Shown in pieces: positions 24,589 through 31,142 of a stretch of DNA of 31,142 nt. The notes under the pieces were generated by a model. The model was given only the letters and a program-made list of their open reading frames with translations, did not search any database and was not told where the DNA came from. The stretch is from assembly GCF_030530945.1 (NCBI RefSeq), contig NZ_JAUMTZ010000008.1, positions 82,939 through 114,080 on the forward strand, read 5' to 3'. The position numbers were made by a program, and so were the translations under genes. Source of the DNA: Kocuria sp. (GTDB lineage Bacteria > Actinomycetota > Actinomycetes > Actinomycetales > Micrococcaceae). Numbering within the stretch: position 1 is the first letter of the stretch; each line of letters starts with the position of its first letter.

Positions 24589-26060
24589 GAAGACCTCGGG
24601 GAACGGGCCATTTTCGGCAGTCGTCACCACGTCCGAGCGGTGAACCCGGCCGGGGTGCGCACGGCACGAGTACGGCGACCACGTTCCAGCAGATCGACCG
24701 CGCACAGCGGACCACCACCCCGGTGCAGAAGGGTGACATCCGGGCGCTGCTGCACGGGTCGATCTACTCCGGCCTCACCCCGTCCCCGCGGGCGCACCAG
24801 TACCCCGCGATGCAGGTCATGTCGTTCGCACTCGACCTCGCTCAGGTGATGCTCAGCAACGGTGCGAACTCGCGGGAGGCGGAGGTGGCCGTCGTCGCCG
24901 TCACCGCGACGTGGGAACTCGCTCCCCTCGAGATGGAGACCACCGCTGACGCGGTGCGGCTGCAGTACATGCCTGACGGGGAGGCGCCCGTCACCGAGAT
25001 GCGCATCATCCGGGGGATCACGAGCAACCTCACCGTCGTGGACCGGATCTACAAGCTCGTGGACGCCATCGTGCGGCACGGCATGGGAATCGACGACGCC
25101 AGAGCCACCCTTGCCGACGTCGAGGGCTCAGGTGCCCGGTGGTCGTGGGGCTGGCGACTGCTCGCCACGGGTGTCCTGGGCTTCATGCTCTGCCTGCTCG
25201 CCGGTGGTGACCTCCGTGCCGCTCCCTGGGCGTTCGCGCTCGTCCTGGCCGTGACGTCGGTGGCCCACCTGCTGGAGCGGCTGTCGCCGCCGTCGTTCTT
25301 CCTGGTGGTGGCTCAGTCCAGCCTGGGGATCATGGCCGGTTCGGTCGTGCTGTCACTGGGCTGGCTGACGGCAGCGCAGACGGCCACGATGGTGGCACCT
25401 CTCATCGTCCTGCTGCTGCCGCACCCCCTCATCGTGAGCTGCGCGCAGGACGCGATCACCGGGTTCCGCGAACCCGCCAACGCGCGCGTCCTGTCGATCG
25501 TCCTCACCGTTCTCGGGGTGCTGCTGGGGATGCCCGCCGGTCTCGTCATCACGCAGTCGTGGTTTCATCTGCACGTGGACCCCTCCGCCATCCGACTCGT
25601 ACCCCTGGGCGCGGTTGGTGCCGTCATCGCGTCCACCGTGGCAGCGGCGGCGAACACGATCGGGCAGGGGGTGGCCGCTCGAATGATTCCCTACACGCTG
25701 GTTCTGGCCGCCCTCACGGGAACGCTCCAGCATGCGCTGACAGCGGCGGGGTTCACCGCTCTGTTCGCAACCTTCGTCTCCGCAGCGGTTCTTGGAGCGA
25801 TCTGCACCATCCTGGCGTATCCGCTGAAGACCTCATCGACCGTCCTTGCCGTCCCTGCGTTCTGCGGCGCGCTCCTGCCGTCCCTGGCAGTGGCCGATTC
25901 GCTGCTCAACCTGGTGGGCCAGACGCCCGACGCCGGGCTGCAGCTCGCCACGGCGTTGCTGTCCACCCTGAGCATCGGTGCCGGGCTCGTCCTCGGCTCC
26001 TACGTGGGCACACCCTTCGTCAAACGGGCCGCGGCCAGGAGGGCCGAGGGACGACCGTGA
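24585..26060 (+). CDS. ThrE-type threonine/serine exporter family protein
   Basis: The 491-residue protein carries the two ThrE modules. The N-terminal cytoplasmic/first membrane domain contains LSNGANSREAE (91-101) and RGITSNLTVVDRIYKLVDAI. About ten helices follow, including WRLLATGVLGFMLCLLAGG, SSLGIMAGSVVLSLGWLTAA, PLIVLLLPHPLIVSCAQDAI and the last KTSSTVLAVPAFCGALLPS. ThrE exports L-threonine and L-serine in Corynebacterium. The start is uncertain. The ATG at 24585 gives an ATGA overlap with the upstream gene but no clear ribosome binding site and a basic, disordered first ~45 residues. A GTG at 24723 would also keep the whole domain. It is the last gene of the four-gene operon. Confidence 0.88.
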   Translation: MRRPRGTGHFRQSSPRPSGEPGRGAHGTSTATTFQQIDRAQRTTTPVQKGDIRALLHGSIYSGLTPSPRAHQYPAMQVMSFALDLAQVMLSNGANSREAEVAVVAVTATWELAPLEMETTADAVRLQYMPDGEAPVTEMRIIRGITSNLTVVDRIYKLVDAIVRHGMGIDDARATLADVEGSGARWSWGWRLLATGVLGFMLCLLAGGDLRAAPWAFALVLAVTSVAHLLERLSPPSFFLVVAQSSLGIMAGSVVLSLGWLTAAQTATMVAPLIVLLLPHPLIVSCAQDAITGFREPANARVLSIVLTVLGVLLGMPAGLVITQSWFHLHVDPSAIRLVPLGAVGAVIASTVAAAANTIGQGVAARMIPYTLVLAALTGTLQHALTAAGFTALFATFVSAAVLGAICTILAYPLKTSSTVLAVPAFCGALLPSLAVADSLLNLVGQTPDAGLQLATALLSTLSIGAGLVLGSYVGTPFVKRAAARRAEGRP

Positions 26061-26208
26061 ACAGCGGTGACCAGGAGCGCTGACAGGGTGGATTGATTTG
26101 CCGGCCCGCCGCGGTGGTTCAGAACGTGACTGCGCGCTCGATGTTGCTGATGTGGGCGTTCGGGGGCACCCTTGGTGAGCAAAACCGTCGCCCCCTCAAG
26201 GAGCACCC

Positions 26209-27186
26209 ATGAGTGAGACATCGCCCTTCGACCCGTCCGTCGACTCCGGGGGAATCCCCGTCGGTGAGGCAACCCCGGTCTGCACCGTCCGCCCCATCAC
26301 TATGAACGTTCCCGAACGCCGCACGGCTCTCGAGGTGGCGGTGACCTTCCCCGTCGCGGGCACCGACCTCCCCGTGATCATCTTCTCGCACGGACACGGG
26401 CCGTCGGGATTTGTGGGGTCGATGTACGGGTACGACCCCCTCGTCAACTTCTGGGCCGCGCACGGCTTCGTGGTGGTCCGCCCCAACCACTTGGACGCCA
26501 ACTATCTCGGTCTGCGAGAGGCATCCGACCCCGACGCACCCCTGTACCTGCGGGAACGCGCCCACGACATCGTTCGGGTCCTGGACCATCTCCGGGAGAT
26601 CGAGGATGCAGTCCCGGGCCTGCAGGGCCGGATCGACTGTGCACGCATCGCCGCTGTGGGCCACTCTGCGGGCGGGAACACCATTGGTGCCGTCTCGGGC
26701 ATGATGAACGTCGACCCGACCAGCGGCTCGGTCTGGGGAGAGACCGAGGAACGCATCTCTGCGCGAGTCCTCATGGCAGCGCCCGGCCGAGGTTCAGACC
26801 TCGACGGCCAGGTCCGCGAGATCTACCCGGCCCTGACGGGAACTGACTTCTCCCACATGACGCCACCGGCCCTCATCGTGACGGGAGAGAACGACGCCCA
26901 CCCGTTCTTCGCATCTCGCTCCTCGTGGCGCAGTGATGCTTTCACCGACAGCCCCGGCCCCAAGACCCACCTGATCATGGCGGGGGCGGAACACATGCTC
27001 GGTGGCATCTCGGGTTTCGATGCCGCTGAGACCTCCGACGAGGACCGTGACCGTGTCGCCGTGGTCCGAGCCATGGTCGTGGCGTACCTGCGCTCGGAGC
27101 TCGATCCCGGAGACGACACCTGGCAGCGAGCGGTCGATGCACTCGACAACTCCGCCACCTCCCGAGGACACGTCGAGAGCAAGTAG
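26209..27186 (+). CDS. Alpha/beta hydrolase, dienelactone/PAF-acetylhydrolase-like
   Basis: The 325-residue esterase-like protein has oxyanion segment VIIFSHGHGPSG (56-67), YDPLVNFWAAHGFVVVRPNH, nucleophile elbow GHSAGG (Ser153), acid residue in VTGENDAHPF and His in GAEHMLGG. No signal peptide is seen. It resembles the chlorophyllase/platelet-activating-factor acetylhydrolase-like group of small-ester hydrolases; the substrate is unknown. The ATG at 26209 has AAGGAG nearby. It is a single gene. The 148 bases upstream hold no recognisable element beyond the ribosome binding site. Confidence 0.88.
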   Translation: MSETSPFDPSVDSGGIPVGEATPVCTVRPITMNVPERRTALEVAVTFPVAGTDLPVIIFSHGHGPSGFVGSMYGYDPLVNFWAAHGFVVVRPNHLDANYLGLREASDPDAPLYLRERAHDIVRVLDHLREIEDAVPGLQGRIDCARIAAVGHSAGGNTIGAVSGMMNVDPTSGSVWGETEERISARVLMAAPGRGSDLDGQVREIYPALTGTDFSHMTPPALIVTGENDAHPFFASRSSWRSDAFTDSPGPKTHLIMAGAEHMLGGISGFDAAETSDEDRDRVAVVRAMVVAYLRSELDPGDDTWQRAVDALDNSATSRGHVESK

Positions 27187-27480
27187 TCCTCGAAGGCATG
27201 TGACCGCAACGAGCTCACCGGATCCGTGAACCATCCGTGCCCCGTGCGCAAACGGTGGGTTGAGCTACGGGCCCACCTCCACGGTGCAGAACCTTCGTTT
27301 GAGCTACACATCGGCAGGGGTGTGAGCGAGTTCACCGAACGCGGACGGGACAAGCAACAGAGTTTCCCGTTTGCCGTTCACTTCATTGGCAACGGCCTGC
27401 TAGCGAAGATGTCTTGATCGTTCCGAATCGAGTCCACGCCGACCCTGGCTGGAAGTGGTTGGGCGCCGAAGACTGGGGGC
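27187..27480. other. Gene-free stretch with IS-end-like repeat motifs
   Basis: These 294 bases carry no credible gene. They contain two GAGCTAC motifs, at 27262-27268 and 27301-27307. The second is part of a longer sequence that recurs near-identically at 30675-30698 (see the repeat entries). This could be the scar of a lost mobile element. No transposase remains. Confidence 0.45.
27292..27317 (+). repeat. Direct repeat copy 1
   Basis: The core CCTTCGTTTGAGCTACAC followed by (AT)CGGCAG matches 23 of 24 bases of the copy at 30675, with a 2-base insertion. Same orientation, about 3.4 kb apart, flanking four accessory-looking genes. Confidence 0.6.
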
Positions 27481-28038
27481 ATGACCACAGCACTCATCGT
27501 TATCGATGTACAAGAGTCCTTCCGTCAGCAGCCGTCGTGGGCTGACATCTCCGCACCGGACATCACCAAACGGATCACCCGATTGGTCGACGCTGCCCGA
27601 GAGGCTGACCACGTCGTTGCGTGGGTGCTCCACACCGCTCCGGGCAGCAATGGCCCATTCGACCCTGTCAACGGCCTCATCGAACTTCAGCCAGGGCTGA
27701 AGCGGCGCGAGGGAGACATCACCGTGCTCAAGACGAGTCACAACGCCTTCACGACGACGAATCTCGGTCAACAACTCATGTCGCGCAAAGTCGATCACCT
27801 GAGGATTGTGGGTATCCGAACGGAGCAGTGCGTCGAAACCACGGCGCGCCTCGCGTCCGACATGGGCTATTCCGTAGAGGTCGTCATCGACGCGACGGCG
27901 ACGCATCCCCTCCCTCTCACAGAGTGCAGCGGAGTTCTCCCGGCCGATGACCTGATCGCACGAACCGCAGCCGCGCTTTCGGGCCGATTTGCGCGGATCA
28001 CCACGATTGCGGAGGTCGTGGCAAGCTGGCGTCCATGA
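27481..28038 (+). CDS. Isochorismatase-family cysteine hydrolase
   Basis: The 185-residue hydrolase has the catalytic triad of the family: D9 in LIVIDVQESF, K84 in VLKTSHNAF and C117 in RTEQCVETTAR. These enzymes hydrolyse amides such as nicotinamide, carbamoyl or ureide compounds, or vinyl ethers. The substrate here is unknown. The stop overlaps the start of the GlxA-type regulator (ATGA), a common pairing in which the regulator controls the hydrolase. The purine-rich ACTGGGGGC just ahead of the ATG is the likely ribosome binding site. Confidence 0.92.
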   Translation: MTTALIVIDVQESFRQQPSWADISAPDITKRITRLVDAAREADHVVAWVLHTAPGSNGPFDPVNGLIELQPGLKRREGDITVLKTSHNAFTTTNLGQQLMSRKVDHLRIVGIRTEQCVETTARLASDMGYSVEVVIDATATHPLPLTECSGVLPADDLIARTAAALSGRFARITTIAEVVASWRP

Positions 28039-28943
28039 CTATTGAGAAGCGGCCCCGCCGTGTCTTGATCGTGCTCCCGCAACGAGTACATCTCATGGAC
28101 ATGGCCGGGGCCGCTCAGGTGTTCTCCACCGCGAACGATCTCGTGACACGCGCCTACCAGGTGATGTTCGTCGGAGCGGACACGCCTGCGTTATCGCATC
28201 AAGGTCTCGCACTCATGGCCCCGACGATATGGCCAGCGCTGAAACGTCGCGATCTCGTCATCGTGGCCGGGTGGAAGACCCAGCTCCAACCCGAGGGTCT
28301 GACGTCAGCGCTCAGGGAGCACGTTGCGCGGCACTGGCAGGACGGTGGCCACGTCGCCAGCATCTGTGCCGGCTCACTGGCTCTCGCGCAGGCTGGGATC
28401 CTCACCGGGCAGGCGGCCACGACGCATCATGATCTCGTTGCCTCGCTCCGCCGCCACGCCGAGGTCGACGTCGTCGAGGATGTGTTGTTCACGTGCGGCC
28501 CGCGCCTGCACACGTCAGCCGGCATCGCCAGCGGCATCGATCTGTGCCTTCATCTCGTTGCGCACGACCATGGGCCGGCGGTGGCGGCTCGCATCGCTCG
28601 CGCCCTCGTCGTGCCGACATGGCGCCCTGGCAACGCCTCGCAGAGTTCCGTGACGCTCACCCACCGCAACCACATGGATCACCTCACGCATCAGGCGCAG
28701 GACATCCTCGACGACACATCCCACAAGCCGCCTGTTCTCACGGAACTTGCGCGCCAATTCGGGGTGAGCGGCCGTACCCTCGCGCGTCATTTCGTCCACG
28801 CGACAGGTCTGACCCCACAGGCCTACGCCTCCGCCGTCCGGCTCGAACATGCAACCCGCCTGCACGAACAAGGCTGGTCCTGGGAATCTGCGGCACATGC
28901 CGTGGGCTACTCCGACGCCCGCTCGTTACGAGGGCGCGGGTAG
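28035..28943 (+). CDS. GlxA-type AraC-family regulator, C-terminus shortened
   Basis: The 302-residue product has an N-terminal DJ-1/PfpI-like domain (about 8-180) with the Cys elbow ASICAGSLALAQAG (C111), and a C-terminal AraC helix-turn-helix region (about 225-302). The first HTH is clear (LTELARQFGVSGRTLARHFV). The second begins (WSWESAAHAVGYSDARSL) but stops at RGRG. The usual final ~20-30 residues are missing. A one-base shift near 28925 would let the frame continue (ARVAERVIAPS) past the stop, so a frameshift or natural truncation is possible. It is coupled to the isochorismatase-family gene by an ATGA overlap. Confidence 0.82.
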   Translation: MTIEKRPRRVLIVLPQRVHLMDMAGAAQVFSTANDLVTRAYQVMFVGADTPALSHQGLALMAPTIWPALKRRDLVIVAGWKTQLQPEGLTSALREHVARHWQDGGHVASICAGSLALAQAGILTGQAATTHHDLVASLRRHAEVDVVEDVLFTCGPRLHTSAGIASGIDLCLHLVAHDHGPAVAARIARALVVPTWRPGNASQSSVTLTHRNHMDHLTHQAQDILDDTSHKPPVLTELARQFGVSGRTLARHFVHATGLTPQAYASAVRLEHATRLHEQGWSWESAAHAVGYSDARSLRGRG

Positions 28944-29164
28944 CCGAACGCGTTATCGCGCCCAGTCGCCCACCCGCAGATGTCGTGGGAGAACGGTCAC
29001 TGCGGGGCGCTCGTTGGTCGCGTCACCACCTTTGCTGCGCTCTCACTCCACGCTATTCGTGGATTTGACGGTAGAAGACGCCCCACCGGCACCGTGAGGA
29101 CACCTTCGATCCTGCCGCATGGTTAACCCGCAGCTAGCTCGCGGGAGAATGGTATAGGTATCTC

Positions 29165-29557
29165 ATGGTGACTACCGAGGCTGATGTGTATGCGAAGGCT
29201 TGTCCGTGCCGGGGAATTCTTGACCGGGTCGCGGACAAGTGGACGGCGTTGATTATCGGCCGCCTCGAGCAGGGGCCGCTACGGTTCAATGAGTTGCGAC
29301 GTTCGATCGAGGGCATCTCGCAGAAGATGCTGACGCAGAACCTGCGCACGCTGGAGCGGGATGGACTGGTGAGGCGGACGGTGTTCGACACGGCGCCGGT
29401 GACGGTGCAGTACGAGTTGACCGATCTGGGTGCCACTCTCATTGAACCTCTCGCGGGGTTGCGGGCATGGTCGGAGCAGCACAAGGCCAGCGTGGTGAAT
29501 GCCCAGCAGAGCTACGACCGGCGCGTGCCGACTGCGGTCCAGTCGGGCCCCGTCTGA
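29165..29557 (+). CDS. HxlR-family transcriptional regulator
   Basis: The 130-residue winged-helix regulator of the HxlR/MarR-like group shows the family layout. N-terminal cysteines (C13, C15 in KACPCRGILDRVADKWTALI) are followed by the winged HTH FNELRRSIEGISQKMLTQNL and LRTLERDGLVRRTVFD, then YELTDLGATLIEPLAGLRAW. Members with a Cys at this place can sense quinones, aldehydes or oxidants and often control a neighbouring reductase. Here the convergent neighbour is a broken quinone oxidoreductase. A TATAGGT box ends six bases before the ATG and a short inverted repeat (29127-29145) lies upstream, suggesting a very short leader and autoregulation. Codon use is less GC-biased than in the left half. 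Confidence 0.92.
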   Translation: MVTTEADVYAKACPCRGILDRVADKWTALIIGRLEQGPLRFNELRRSIEGISQKMLTQNLRTLERDGLVRRTVFDTAPVTVQYELTDLGATLIEPLAGLRAWSEQHKASVVNAQQSYDRRVPTAVQSGPV

Positions 29558-29578
29558 TGCACGGACCCCGACTGGACC
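29536..29578. terminator. Hairpin between convergent HxlR and oxidoreductase genes
   Basis: Arms GGTCCAGTCGGG (29536-29547) and CCCGACTGGACC (29567-29578) pair perfectly. An inner CCGT/ACGG pair (29550-29553 with 29561-29564) extends the stem. The left arm is coding sequence of the HxlR gene, and its stop codon lies in the loop. It could serve as a bidirectional terminator for both convergent genes; T-runs are absent. Confidence 0.6.
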
Positions 29579-29587
29579 AGGGAGCGT

Positions 29588-30589
29588 TTAGAAAGTGACG
29601 GCAATTTTTCCGGTGACGTGCCCTGTTTCGACAACACGGTGCGCTTCGAGTAGCGCCTCCGGGATCATGCCGTCGAGTTCGCTTGTGAGCGTCGAAACGA
29701 TGTCGCCGGCCTCGACGGCGCCGCGGACTTTCTCGAGCACACTGCCTTGGGCGTTCATGTCGGCTGTGGTGAACATCGAGCGGGTGAACATGAACTCAGG
29801 GGTGACCGTGATGGAGCGTGGTTTGAACGCGCCGATGTTGAACGTCTCGGGGTCGTCTATGAGCACGAGATGGCCGTGGGGGGCCATCGCTTCCGAAATA
29901 TCAGATTCGCGCCCGATCGTGTAGGCGCTGAACACATAATCCGTATCACCGTGCTCTCGCAGCTGCGGCGCAAGAGGCTCGGCGTGATCGACGACGGCGT
30001 CCGCGCCCATACGCTCACACCACGCCGCAGACTCCGGGCGCGCGGCCGTGGCTATTACCGTGAGGTTGGTGAACTGCTTCGCGAACTGGATGACGAGCGA
30101 ACCAACACCACCGGCACCACCGATGACGAGCAACGTTCCTGTCGACTCGCTGCTCAGGTGCATGTGGTCGAACAGGGTTTCCCATGCGGTGATCGCAGTG
30201 AGAGGAAGAGCTGCGGCTTCCGCGAACGACAGGTAAGTGGGCTTGTGGCCCACGAGGCGGTGCTACACGACGTGCAGCTCAGAGTTGGTGCCGGGGCGGG
30301 TCAAGTCGCCGGCATAGAACACCTCGTCACCGACCGTGAATCCCGTGACATCGTCCCCGGCGTGTTCGACGACGCCTGCGGCGTCCCAGCCGAGAACCTT
30401 GGGTGTGTCCTGGTCGCCGGCACCCGCCCGGATCTTCACGTCGACGGGGTTGACTGATACTGCTTTGACTCGCACAAGGAGGTCGAGTGGCCCCGGGGTC
30501 GACACAGGCAGTTCAACCTGGACGAGGGCGTGGGGATCGGTCGCAGGTAGGGACGTGATCATGGCAATGGCGCGCATCGTGGTGGCCAT
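29588..30589 (-). pseudogene. Zinc-type/quinone oxidoreductase (MDR family) split by an in-frame TAG
   Basis: The frame from 30589 to 29588 encodes a ~333-codon medium-chain oxidoreductase, the normal family length, interrupted only by a TAG at 30265-30263. The N-part (108 residues) has VKAVSVNPVDVKIRAG, GWDAAGVVEHAGDDV and FTVGDEVFYAGD. Immediately after the TAG the same frame continues with RLVGHKPTYLSFAEAAALPL, the NADPH-binding VIGGAGGVGSLVIQFAKQ and RMGADAVVDHAE. No frameshift is needed, so a single substitution (for example from GAG, CAG or TAC) explains it. It is either a recent pseudogene, a sequencing error or a readthrough gene. An internal restart at an ATG at 30253 would give only the cofactor domain. 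It converges with the HxlR gene. Confidence 0.85.
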
Positions 30590-31043
30590 GTAGGCACCGT
30601 AAGGTCCACCCTGTAGGCACGTTCAAGAACGCTTGGGCACCTTCAGGTAACCGTTCCCCGGCTTGCGCCACGTGCCTTCGTTCGAGCTACACCGGCAGCG
30701 GCGGTTGCTGGTCGCCCCAGGTGATGAGGTAGCCGTTGGCAACGCCTGCGCTGTGACAGGGGCATGCCGGGCTTGATGCGTGCTGAACTACGTGCTGCTC
30801 GCCGCAACAGCGGTTTTCGTCCTGCTACCCACCGTTTTCTGAATTATTCGCGCTCGTCAACAGGAACCCGGACACCCGCACGGGTTGCCTCTGCACTGGT
30901 TGAACCCTCGCAGCCAGAGATCATGCACCGCCGCCCCCGAGTGCCGAGCTGGCCGGATGCGCCTCGGGCGCCTGGCAGGCGCACGCGTGGTGCGACGTCG
31001 AATCCCCACCGTTCAGAGGAGGCGGCCGGGTTGCATGACAAAA
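30590..31043. other. Gene-poor stretch before tRNA-Asn
   Basis: This 454-base region has no supported gene. It contains copy 2 of the direct repeat. On the minus strand, a 45-codon open frame without a start (30690-30824) has its stop inside the repeat and could be the tail of a lost gene. Remaining short frames look random. Confidence 0.4.
30675..30698 (+). repeat. Direct repeat copy 2
   Basis: CCTTCGTTCGAGCTACAC followed by CGGCAG. It matches copy 1 at 27292-27317 at 23 of 24 bases apart from that copy's 2-base insertion, in the same orientation. Confidence 0.6.
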
Positions 31044-31085
31044 AAGCCGGGCCTGCCCTGCGTTTCCGCAGGGCAGGCCCGGCTT
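31044..31085 (-). terminator. Strong intrinsic terminator of tRNA-Asn
   Basis: Arms of 19 bases (31044-31062 and 31067-31085) pair perfectly around a 4-base loop. On the minus strand the hairpin is followed by a T-run (complement of the A-tract at 31040-31045). It begins about five bases after the tRNA 3' end, so it terminates the tRNA transcript. Confidence 0.93.
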
Positions 31086-31090
31086 GGTTG

Positions 31091-31142
31091 CTCCCCCGAC
31101 TGGACTCGAACCAGTAACCCTTCGATTAACAGTCGAATGCTC
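31091..31142 (-). tRNA. tRNA-Asn (GTT), partial
   Basis: The minus strand shows the 3' two thirds of a tRNA. The end of the D-stem (GAGC) is followed by anticodon arm TTCGA-CTGTTAA-TCGAA with anticodon GTT, T-arm ACTGG-TTCGAGT-CCAGT, acceptor 3' strand CGGGGGA and discriminator G. No CCA is encoded. The 5' part lies beyond the window end. Confidence 0.95.

Noticed and set aside
30764..31117. Short plus-strand frame running into tRNA-Asn
   Set aside because: It overlaps the terminator and tRNA, and its composition is not protein-like.
1..31142. CRISPR arrays or prophage modules
   Set aside because: No regularly spaced repeats or phage structural genes were seen. The holin-like gene belongs to a chromosomal membrane-protein family.

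Overview
The window is high-GC actinobacterial DNA. GTG starts and 4-base ATGA/GTGA gene overlaps are common, tRNA genes lack an encoded CCA, and rpsB-tsf lies divergent from an M23-family gene. Protein style and gene order suggest a Micrococcaceae member, perhaps Kocuria; this is an inference, not a database match.

Layout. 1-2.9 kb: rpsB and tsf on the minus strand, a divergent secreted M23-family protein, and a CAU-anticodon tRNA. 2.9-6.2 kb: a glycosyltransferase, a DMT-type membrane protein and a holin-like membrane protein, all minus strand. 6.2-10.4 kb: a MacB/LolCDE-like ABC efflux pair (minus), divergent from a NarL-type histidine kinase/response regulator pair. The region between them carries a perfect 11-bp palindrome that is a likely operator. 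10.4-17.6 kb: seven translationally coupled minus-strand genes, described below. 17.6-21.7 kb: an alpha/beta hydrolase with a DUF998 membrane protein, a Tat-exported protein of unknown function, and an AI-2E-family membrane protein. 22-26.1 kb: a plus-strand operon of SDR dehydrogenase, alpha/beta hydrolase, sugar isomerase-like TIM barrel and ThrE-type exporter. 26.2-31.1 kb: an accessory-looking stretch with more A/T in third positions. It holds an esterase-like hydrolase, an isochorismatase-family hydrolase with a shortened GlxA-type regulator, an HxlR regulator, and a quinone oxidoreductase gene broken by one in-frame TAG. Near-identical 24-26 base direct repeats flank the last four genes. 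A strong terminator and the 3' part of tRNA-Asn close the window.

The most interesting system is the seven-gene operon at 10351-17529. In transcription order it encodes a BtuC/FecCD permease, its ATPase, a class III (metal-chelate) binding lipoprotein, a DUF364 'heavy-metal chelation' protein, an MFS exporter, a PduX-like GHMP kinase and a divergent cysteine-synthase-fold PLP enzyme. The kinase and PLP enzyme could make a small amino-acid-derived chelator through a phosphorylated hydroxy-amino acid. The MFS protein could export it and the ABC system re-import the metal complex. A near-perfect Fur-family operator, of the form typical of actinobacterial Zur, overlaps the predicted -10 box of a leaderless promoter at the first gene. 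I therefore propose a metallophore locus, possibly for zinc. The parts are read from sequence; the product, metal and regulator are inference.
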